From Chara braunii (lineage: Eukaryota > Streptophyta > Charophyceae > Charales > Characeae): DNA of 22,500 nt. Position 1 is the stretch's first letter. Every line of letters starts with the position of its first letter. This document shows positions 16,641-22,500 of the stretch, piece by piece. Where the stretch lies: NCBI GenBank assembly GCA_003427395.1, contig BFEA01000527.1:144325-166824 (forward strand), in the 5' to 3' direction. Made by a program: the position numbers and the translations under genes. The notes beneath the pieces were generated by a model. That model made no database searches, was not told the origin of the DNA, and saw nothing but the letters and a program-made list of their open reading frames with translations.

Positions 16641-16679
16641 CTGGATGATCGGGCCCAAGTGCTACTGTCCCTCACTCGA

Positions 16680-16852
16680 GGCTGGTACCAGTCCAATTCT
16701 AAAATTAGTGTGGGACTGTACTAATTACAGAACGGGACTGGGACAAGCCCAGTTCGTGGGATCCGAACAGTCGGGCTAGCGTTCAAAATAAACCAGGCCT
16801 GCACTAAAAATAAACCAGGCCCGACTTTGGAATATGAACAATCAGTCTCATG
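16680..16852. repeat. Left flank of the 22-bp array with diverged related units
   Basis: CTAAAAATAAACCAGGCC (twice) and ACTTTGGAATATGAACAATC precede the array. The mirror-position right flank (17209-17290) has ACCTTGGAATACGAAGGGTC and CTAAAAATAAACCGGACCC. The array thus grew inside a larger repeated unit. Confidence 0.6.
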
Positions 16853-17204
16853 CTAAAAATAGCACAAGCCTGCGCTAAAAATAGCACGGGTCTGTGCTAA
16901 AAATAACGTGGGCCTGCGCTAAAAATAACATAGGCCTGCGCTAAAAATAGCGCGGGCCCGCGGTAAAAATAGCACGGGTCTACGCTAAAAATAATACGGG
17001 CCTGAACTAAAAGTAGCACGGACCTGCGCTAAAAATAGCATGGGCCTGCACTAAAAATAGCACGGGCTTGCGCTAAGAACAACATAGGCCTGAGCTAAAA
17101 ATAGCATGGGTCTGCGCTAAAAATAGCACGGGCCTGAGCTAAAAATAGCATGGGTCTGCGCTAAAAATAGCGCGTGCTTGCACTAAAAATAGCACAGGCC
17201 TGCG
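16853..17204. repeat. Tandem array of a 22-bp monomer, 16 units without indels
   Basis: Consensus CTAAAAATAGCACGGGCCTG followed by CG. Unit starts fall exactly every 22 bp from 16853 to 17183, so 352 bp contain 16 full units and no length change. Variation is by substitution only (for example ATAGCACG, ATAACATA, ATAGCGCG). A partial, diverged unit follows at 17205. No spacer sequences exist between units. Confidence 0.97.
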
Positions 17205-17290
17205 CAAAAAATACTGTGGGATTGGGAAAGGCCTGACCTTGGAATACGAAGGGTCGGTTCTATTCTAAAAATAAACCGGACCCCTCTTAA

Positions 17291-17700
17291 TTATTATAAG
17301 GGCCTATCTCTTGACCGTTTTGGGTCGGGCCTCACCTAACAAGGCCATGTGGCTAAGTCAGTCCAGTCCCAAGTGGTAAACTCTACGTTTCTTACTAACC
17401 CTTAGTCCGTTTTCAGTGTTGTTTAGACGGGGCCCTACTAATTTGGCCCTTGTGGTCGCGACGGCTCAGCCCAAAGGTCGTGATTAAAATTCTATGAGGC
17501 TGGACCATTGTGTTGTCTTGTCCGTTGGTTCGCCCTAAGGGGAATCGATCAAGGCGCCGACTTTAGTCGGCCGTGGAGGTTGTCCGTCGCAGGCTTGACA
17601 CAACATAGAGGCTGACAGCGGCGGGTCAACTTTTGTTGACGCGACGCGTCTGCCTCTGACAACCATACCAAACCCCGTTCCTGGCGTCCCTACCAGGATC
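17291..17700. other. Spacer upstream of a promoter-like segment
   Basis: No gene is recognised. CGCCGACTTTAGTCGGCCG (17554-17572) is a short inverted repeat. GTCAACTTTTGTTGAC (17626-17641) is another, with 6-bp arms. The segment could be the U3 of an LTR or host promoter sequence. Confidence 0.35.
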
Positions 17701-17707
17701 TCATCAC

Positions 17708-17713
17708 TATAAG
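17708..17713 (+). promoter_or_regulatory. Candidate TATA box
   Basis: CTATAAGAGGCAG with CTCACTCAC downstream resembles the TATA and start region of a plant-type pol II or LTR promoter. It lies 178 bp before the gag-like ATG at 17886, giving a predicted leader of about 145 nt. No primer-binding site is recognised in that leader, which weakens the LTR reading. Confidence 0.4.
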
Positions 17714-17885
17714 AGGCAGTCAGCTCACTCACCTTTGTCATTTGCTTTCAAGCTTGCTCAAGGGAGTGCACGACGCTATCCTGCTGTAGCTACTATTGTT
17801 TTGGTCGCAGTTTCCCACTTGCTAGCGCTCTTATCTTGTCCACCTTTGTGCATTTTACTCTTTCGCTTGCTAGGTTACTTTTGTC

Positions 17886-18056
17886 ATGCCGCCAAAAATG
17901 CGCGGAACGGATGTTGGACAAGGGAGAGGTGGTCGTCGGGGGAAAGAGGTGTCGGCGCGAATACCCTTACAAGGGTATTCGCCCTGTTTTTTGCAAGCGA
18001 CAAAAAATAAGTTTGGTTTAAAGTTTGAGTATACCGCGCGAGTCGCGGCAGTGTGA
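17886..18056 (+). pseudogene. Possible gag N-terminal remnant (56 codons)
   Basis: The frame begins MPPKMRGTDVGQGRGGRRGK, a basic Gly/Arg-rich start of the kind common in Ty3/gypsy gag proteins of plants, and stops at 18054-18056. No capsid or zinc-knuckle sequence follows in any frame, so it would be a truncated gag. The same strand carries a chromovirus chromodomain fragment 480 bp downstream, consistent with an internally deleted element. The match is a composition-level resemblance only, and chance is a real alternative. The overlapping frames 17735-18010 and 17836-18021 show no resemblance to anything I know. Confidence 0.3.
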
Positions 18057-18342
18057 GTGGTTTACGTTGACTGGATGGTTGGCTAGAGTAGAGAGTGTGT
18101 GGGCGCGTAGACTAAAGGCGCGTGTAATCTTTCTTCTTATTGATGACTATAAAGCCGACGTTGGTTGCCGACTAAGATTTTATTTTCTGATTAAACCAGG
18201 ATTAAATAGATTTTGTCTCTTGATTGGTGCGCTTGCCTGGAACTTGTGCGTATGTGCGGAGGACAGCATCAACAACAACGTGATTTTAAAACCATTTCGG
18301 TAGATCCGCGCGTCGCGCAGTACCCGCTTATATAGGTGTCCG
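18057..18342. other. Unassigned stretch between gag-like and tRNA-like segments
   Basis: A 92-codon frame (18025-18303) is open, but its product shows no domain, repeat or signal I recognise. It could be decayed retroelement coding sequence or chance. Confidence 0.3.
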
Positions 18343-18440
18343 TTGGTAAAAGACTCAGCCTGGGGCCTAGTACTATTGGTTACGTTATTGGACTTTCAAC
18401 CAGAAGATTCAGGGATCGAGGCTAGCGCCGACGACGTAGG
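18343..18440 (+). mobile_element. Decayed tRNA-like segment
   Basis: TGGGGCCTAGTACTATTGG followed by TTACG resembles a D-arm with box A. ATTGGACTTTCAACCAGA resembles an anticodon arm with TTC, as in a Glu-type loop, but with an extra base. TTCAGGGATCGAGGCT resembles a T-arm with a damaged box B. The order and spacing are tRNA-like but pairing is broken. It is a tRNA pseudogene or SINE head, placed just upstream of the chromodomain fragment. Confidence 0.35.
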
Positions 18441-18536
18441 AATATTAGAACGACGTAGAGAAACCATGGGGATGAGGGTCCGGCGGGGCTATTCCCCTTG
18501 GTTTTGTCGTCAGCGGCGTAAGAACGGTGTGGTTAA

Positions 18537-18722
18537 GAGGAATTTGTCATCTCTGATATCGCGTCCCGACGCATGACTGGCGGTGATCCTCCCCGCCTCA
18601 AGTATCTCGTTCGCTGAAAGGGTTATCCTGATGAGGAGTCTACTTGGGAGTCTTTCGAGCACCTCAAGCATGCCATGACTTTCGTGCGTGCTTACGATCG
18701 TGCTCATCCTTTCCCTCCATGA
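18537..18722 (+). pseudogene. Chromovirus (Ty3/gypsy) integrase chromodomain fragment, broken
   Basis: In the frame starting at 18537, just after TAA at 18534-18536, the translation runs from EEFVISDIASRRM through LKYLVR*KGYPDEESTWE to FVRAYDRAHPFPP and stops at 18720-18722. This is the layout of the chromodomain at the C-terminus of chromovirus integrases: beta strands around YLVxWKGY, then the acidic ESTWE turn, then the C-terminal helix. The conserved tryptophan of the YLVxWKGY motif, one of the aromatic-cage positions, is replaced by TGA (18615-18617), a one-base change from TGG. The rest of pol (protease, RT, RNase H, integrase core) is absent upstream, so only the 3' end of the coding region survives. 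In chromoviruses this module directs integration to marked chromatin; this copy cannot. I am confident of the family, not of the exact clade. Confidence 0.85.
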
Positions 18723-20236
18723 TCCATCGTCCTCCCCCCTACTTCACGTCCTCACACTTACCCATCTACTTCAAGACCACTAACATTTCCCATTCTACAT
18801 CGATGAACCCTCTCGAACCACCGGTACTTACCTCGGGTCCTCTCTCACCCCCGGATGTGGTTCCGCCTGTTGACACTGTTGTTGTAGTGGAGTCGTCTCG
18901 CCTACTCACTTCCTTCTCGTTATCGTGACTGACCTTTACCTCTCCTTTATTCCCTACTATTCTTGGATACTTTTGAAGCAGTTCTCGGTTCCGGTATCTA
19001 TATTCGACCTTCGACTTTAGTGCGCCTCTCCAGTATCGTAGTACTTGTCACTGCGTTCCGAGCTTCTACTCGGCTTTTGTGTTACTCCTACTTCAGCCCA
19101 ACTACTTCAACTCGACTTCAACTTCGAGCTTTATCACCTTGACTACTTCATTTTCCCCTTCGGGCCTTCGCCACAAAGTTTCCTTTATTCCTTCTCATCC
19201 CTCACCTTCGGGCTTACTCTGCAGTCGCATGATAACCACACAAATGGTTAACAGGTACCCCCTGTTCGTCTGCTGTCCTTCTGTCCTACCCTATGCTGCG
19301 CGCTCTCCTTTCGGGTGTACGTTTGTTCGCGGCTTTTGGCCACATGCCTATGCCGGCATAACCCTCTCTCCTTCTAGGCTCACCTTATGTGTGCTCCCTT
19401 GTGTGAGTGCTCTTTCCCTTTCAACTGGCAGTACCCGTTTGATGGTTTTCATTGAGCCCGACGTCATGCTGATACTCTCTCTTTGAGCCTAATGATGTTT
19501 ACCTAGTCATGTGGGTGCCCCCTTAGAGTTTACTTTGAGAGCTGTATCTGCCGCCCTATCACCCATTGTTACCTTCACCATGCGACTGAGTTTCCTTTCC
19601 TTTTATTAAGGTATTGTGAATTATGTACAGGGCACGTGAGATTGTGCCACATTCGTTTTCGACTTAGGGCATTGGTTTAATTATTCTTTGGCCTTTAGGG
19701 CCCTCGCGTTGAGTTATGTTCAACCACATTTCTCTCGTGACACATCTTTCTCTTTCTTGGCCGATACAAGTTATACATTTTTTGCTTTCTTGGTTGATAT
19801 ACTAGGTCAGACATTTTTATGCTTTTTGGGTCGACTCAGACCAAACATTGTTACATAGATTAGGTTTGAGGCTTAGTCTGAATTGCATCTCTTTTCGTGC
19901 TTGGAGCTTCTTCCGCATTTAGGATTGTTTTATTTGCGGTTCCTTTTCGGTTTCTTCTATTTCAATGGATAGTGTGTTTGATGTATTGCTTGATCCATCC
20001 ACATGTCCAAGGATCGTGTAGCGGTATCCCTGCAGCCCGACAATGAGGCCGGCCCAGTTTCAGGCCGTCGGCCTGATCTTCAACCGGTACAAGGTATTTC
20101 CGTACCTGGATCTAGGCCGACATATAACTTCGGCCTAGGCCCCGGTCGGGCAACTCATTCTTCGTTGTTCGATCCTTTGGTGCATTCATTCGGTCGGACG
20201 ACACCTTTCAGCTGCTTCTTCTCATGCGTGTCCATC
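18723..20236. other. Pyrimidine-rich region after the chromodomain, no gene
   Basis: In an intact chromovirus the 3' LTR follows the chromodomain stop, so part of this stretch may be a 3' untranslated region or LTR. I could not match it to a left LTR. The plus strand is C/T-rich to about 19500, then T-rich with CTTTCTTGG words (19740-19800). Open frames (19079-19486, 20003-20326) have no recognised domain. Near 20047-20145 GGCCGGCCC, CAGGCCGTCGGCCTG and CGGCCTAGGCC form small palindromes. Confidence 0.4.
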
Positions 20237-20238
20237 CC

Positions 20239-20257
20239 CTCTCTCTCTCTCTCTCTC
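20239..20257. repeat. (CT)n microsatellite
   Basis: About nine CT units. Confidence 0.85.
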
Positions 20258-20546
20258 ACCAACTCCGTACGTGCTACACCCCTCTCGCGAGAAATTGATG
20301 GAGTGAATAGCAACGAGCGACAATGATGATCTTGTGCAGAACAGGTGGAAGACTGAAGGAACGCTGCACCCGATTTCCATCAGGTGTCACTCCTGCGTTG
20401 GCAGAGAAGGCGATAGTGAGACAAGCAGCAGAAAAGGACCAGCAAAAGAGGCAATGAAAATCTGAATGGGAAGCAGGGGAGGAAACACAGCATGGCACAG
20501 GGAGGATCCTGAAAATGACAACAGGGACTGCCCTGCAACTCACAAA

Positions 20547-20570
20547 GTTCTCATCTGCTCAGTGGTTGAG
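20547..20570 (+). mobile_element. Orphan tRNA box A (SINE fragment)
   Basis: TCTGCTCAGTGGTTGAGCA resembles a tRNA D-arm, but no box B or T-arm follows within 60 nt. It is a fragment at best. Confidence 0.3.
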
Positions 20571-20604
20571 CATACACCTACTAACAACAATTTCGTCAAA
20601 ACGG

Positions 20605-20910
20605 ACGTATTTTATTTTTTGAACGAAATTGAAACCTCATAAATTAGCCCGATTTAGGTGGAAATTTCAAGCTCTTGAGGGACGCTGGTCCGGCGTCCTT
20701 AAAATGTCGGACCCCTTGGATGTATCTGGACTTAGTTGGAGACCAGGGGGTACGGCGTTCTGAAAACTTCGTGACCCCCTGGATGTATCTTGACTTCGCT
20801 TGCATCTAAGGCGTCGGGCGTTTTCAGAGCGCCGTACCCTTACGAGCTGAAAATATCGACATAAATTAGGCCGATTTTTTTGTTTCCAATTTTGTTTAAA
20901 AAATACAAAA
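20605..20910. mobile_element. Palindromic foldback element, about 300 bp
   Basis: The left end TATTTTTTGAACGAAATTGA with AAC (20613-20635) is the reverse complement of the right end (20882-20905) with three differences. Further in, GGTACGGCGTTCTGAAAAC (about 20750) pairs with GTTTTCAGAGCGCCGTACCC (about 20820-20840), so the structure has nested inverted repeats. It also holds a direct repeat, GACCCCTTGGATGTATCTGG and GACCCCCTGGATGTATCTTG (about 20710 and 20773). ATAAATTAGCCCGATTT near the left and ATAAATTAGGCCGATTT near the right lie in the same orientation. It has no coding content and is probably a MITE or foldback element. No clear target-site duplication is seen. Confidence 0.65.
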
Positions 20911-21092
20911 TTTCCTCTTTAATGAAATTGCTGTTTACTCAGGCTCTTGCACTGGCATTTGCTTCTCTTATTCATTGGCATGCTATTGCACTACAATGCA
21001 TTGCATCGCATTCCATTACAGATCTTTAGGTCTCAAGGATCACACTTGCGTTGTGCATGGGTTGTGAGAAGTTATAGGGTTATGTAGCACAT

Positions 21093-21180
21093 CGAACATG
21101 TTCGGCGCCCGACCAAGCAGCCGAACATGTTTGGACGCTCGGGCGAGCGTGAGGCCGAGCGTGAACCGGACATGTTCGGC
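21093..21180. repeat. Three CCGAACATGTTCGG-type palindromes
   Basis: CGAACATGTTCG (21093-21104), CCGAACATGTTTGG (21121-21134) and CCGGACATGTTCGG (21166-21179) are perfect or one-mismatch palindromes within 90 bp. A further small hairpin, CGCTCGGGCGAGCG, lies at 21136-21149. It could be clustered dimer-binding sites or the subterminal repeats of a transposon. TTCGGGCTCGG and GTTCGGGCTTGG continue the theme at 21362-21420. Confidence 0.65.
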
Positions 21181-21214
21181 CAAGCGCAAGTCAGGGGGCT
21201 GCCGAACACGCCCA

Positions 21215-21285
21215 CGTGTGTGTGTGGTGTGTGGTGTGTGTGTGGGGTGTGTGTGTGTGTGTGTGTGGTGTATGTGTGTGTATAT
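21215..21285. repeat. (GT)n microsatellite
   Basis: Seventy bp of GT/GTGG repeats, interrupted by G insertions. The frames crossing it (C/V-rich product) are artefacts. Confidence 0.9.
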
Positions 21286-21639
21286 GTTCAGGAGTGATGA
21301 GCAATGCCCCCAGGGTCCCCCAAACCCCTATATATATTAAAAGAAAAAAAAAAAAAAATTGTTCGGGCTCGGTCGATTTTGGGCCACGTTCGGGCTTGGT
21401 ACCGAGCGTTCAGGTTCGGTCATGGAGCCCGAACACGATGCCACGCAGGTATAGGGTTTAAAGGGTTTGGTCACAACGAACAGGGGGGCTGCTGAACAAG
21501 GCTGGGCTAATGAATAAGGGGTGCTCCAAGATGGGATGTTATTAGCAGCTCCATGGGAAAACGGAGCCTTGGGCTGACAAGAGAGACGTCCGCAGCCCTA
21601 GGAAACAACACAGAGCAATCTCCGTGTTGCAAGATGTAT
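21286..21639. other. Spacer with GTTCGGGC words, no gene
   Basis: TATATATATT and an A15 run (about 21344-21358) are followed by TTCGGGCTCGG and GTTCGGGCTTGG words resembling the GC-rich ends at 12970 and 13538. No gene is recognised. Confidence 0.4.
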
Positions 21640-21788
21640 CAATGTGCCACTGGATCCGGTTTGTAGCAGGTGCCGCTCCCCACCAATAGATGGAGCAGTC
21701 TGACAGATAAGTCCTCAATTCTTACAGCTCTCTTACCGCCGCCAGGATAGAGGGATTACACAAGGGCTATTTTGCAGGAAAAAAAAGG
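21640..21788 (+). mobile_element. Family A copy (plus strand, A-tailed)
   Basis: CACTGGATCCGGTTTGTAGC, AGGTGCCGCTCCCCACCAAT and AGATGGAGCAG (core) are followed by CAATTCTTACAGCTCTCTTA, CCGCCGCCAGGATAGAGGG and GGCTATTTT, then A8 (about 21780-21786). It aligns over about 135 bp with the reverse complement of 8860-8999. The core's first hairpin is damaged by substitutions (GTTTGTAGC for GTTTCCAGC). Confidence 0.75.
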
Positions 21789-21813
21789 GATTTACGAATC
21801 TTACTACCCTTGG

Positions 21814-21882
21814 TTCAGGTCTCAGTCCGGATTCCCAGGTCCCAGCCCTGAGTCCCAGGTCCCTGATCCTAGTCCCAAGTCC
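21814..21882. repeat. Short minisatellite (AGTCCCAGGTCCC type)
   Basis: CAGGTCTCAGTCCGG, CCCAGGTCCCAGCCC, GAGTCCCAGGTCCC and TAGTCCCAAGTCC follow one another with a period near 14-15 bp. Four or five diverged units. Confidence 0.6.
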
Positions 21883-22207
21883 TATTATGTGCTCTAGTAG
21901 TGGCTCCAATCAATTGTACAATATTCACAAATACTCTAGAAGAGTAGTTTCGGTTGTACCATTATTGTAGAGGCCTAGGCAGGTCAGTTAAGTAAATCAT
22001 GGTAGGGAGTCCCTGATAGCTAAAAGTTATGGGTTGTAGTCTATGTTTAGAAGGCACCACAAGCTTCAGCGAAGATCATAAAAGTAACTAGGTTCGGTGT
22101 CAGTCGGTCCAACCAAGCAGCTAGATCCAACGAGAATCCACAAGCTTCTGGAAGCAGCAAACGAAGACAAGGGGACCAACGCATAACCTGGAAGGCAGAT
22201 CAGCAAG

Positions 22208-22215
22208 TATAAAAG
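22208..22215 (+). promoter_or_regulatory. TATA box, possible 5' LTR of an element leaving the window
   Basis: TATAAAAG followed about 30 bp on by CAACAGAACTTCAATAC is a strong pol II core promoter. About 145 bp downstream TAGTATCGGAGA (from 22357) resembles the tRNA-Met primer-binding site with three changes. The two together fit an LTR (R-U5) followed by a leader that is GA-rich (22364-22460). Neither LTR end was identified with certainty. Confidence 0.35.
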
Positions 22216-22363
22216 CCCAGCAGGCTGCAGCAACAGAACTTCAATACTAAATGCTTTGCATTGAATGCGTAAGCAGTGCTGCGGTCTTGTGCGTTGGAGA
22301 GGCGACTGAGCGTTGAACAGTGTAGTTAATGGTGTTGGGCGGCATACCTATAATTTTAGTATC

Positions 22364-22462
22364 GGAGAGAGAGAGTGAGGAAGCGAGAAATACATTATGA
22401 GAGACGAGTAGGGCTTGTGAGAGTGAGAGCAGAGAAAGAGAGAGAGGGAGAGGAAGATGGGA
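22364..22462. repeat. GA-rich low-complexity tract
   Basis: GAGAGAGAG, GAGAGTGAGAG and GAGAGGGAGAGG words over about 100 bp. Ordinary purine microsatellite. Confidence 0.75.
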
Positions 22463-22500
22463 GAGAGATGTACCTGCATGCTGAGTTGACTGGCCATAGG

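Noticed and set aside
14649-17204. CRISPR-like array
   Set aside because: Direct repeats are contiguous with no unique spacers, and the context is eukaryotic with SINEs and a chromovirus.
21098-21461. Cys/Val-rich open frames
   Set aside because: They are translations of the (GT)n microsatellite.
22357-22368. Firm primer-binding-site call
   Set aside because: Three mismatches to the tRNA-Met complement and no CA LTR end directly upstream. Kept only as a possibility under the TATA entry.

Overview
This window reads as a TE-dense, intergenic stretch of a eukaryotic nuclear genome, with no convincing host protein-coding gene, rRNA or functional tRNA gene. The evidence is tRNA-derived SINEs with exact target-site duplications (TSDs), a chromovirus (Ty3/gypsy) chromodomain fragment, a primer-binding site of the initiator-tRNA-Met type, foldback/MITE-like elements, A-rich tails, and several microsatellites and minisatellites. 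The mix resembles a large repeat-rich plant or streptophyte-alga genome, but the lineage cannot be fixed from sequence alone and this is inference. Open frames are short, and most come from low-complexity or tandemly repeated DNA.

Layout. Positions 1-4330 hold a long poly-A, two kinds of foldback/MITE-like copies ('family B', at 695-868, 3695-3876 and a solo end at 4262-4322), a complete minus-strand SINE (1086-1615), tRNA-like SINE heads (about 2480 and 2786), a 101-bp tandem duplication (3251-3452) and the first copies of an A-tailed dispersed repeat ('family A'). Positions 4330-5750 hold almost nothing recognisable. Positions 5750-7700 carry at least seven diverged copies of a further repeat ('family C') and two partial family A copies. 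Positions 7800-9000 carry two family A copies with a second complete SINE between them (8284-8694).

Positions 9282-9913 look like one LTR (TGTGAC...GTCACA) followed by a primer-binding site, with a 53-bp-arm hairpin nested inside the LTR. Positions 9944-10730 are two successive tandem duplications, the second with a cluster of palindromes. Positions 11100-12780 are strongly pyrimidine-rich and contain the longest open frame (187 codons, unrecognised). Positions 12970-13650 combine a roughly 190-bp tandem duplication with two similar GC-rich ends that abut (TA)n tracts.

Positions 14649-17290 are a run of three unrelated tandem arrays with monomers of 31, 41 and 22 bp. The 22-bp array has 16 units with no length change. 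Downstream are a TATA-like promoter (17708), a short gag-like N-terminus (17886), a decayed tRNA-like segment (about 18365-18430) and a chromodomain pseudogene (18537-18722). Together these suggest a heavily deleted chromovirus whose untranslated region may have seeded the arrays. Positions 18723-20600 are pyrimidine-rich without a gene. Positions 20605-20910 are a palindromic element, 21093-21180 a cluster of ATGTTCGG palindromes, and 21640-21788 another family A copy. The right edge has a TATA box and a possible start of another LTR element that runs out of the window.

The genes do not form a pathway. The biology visible here is layered transposon insertion, local duplication and satellite birth.
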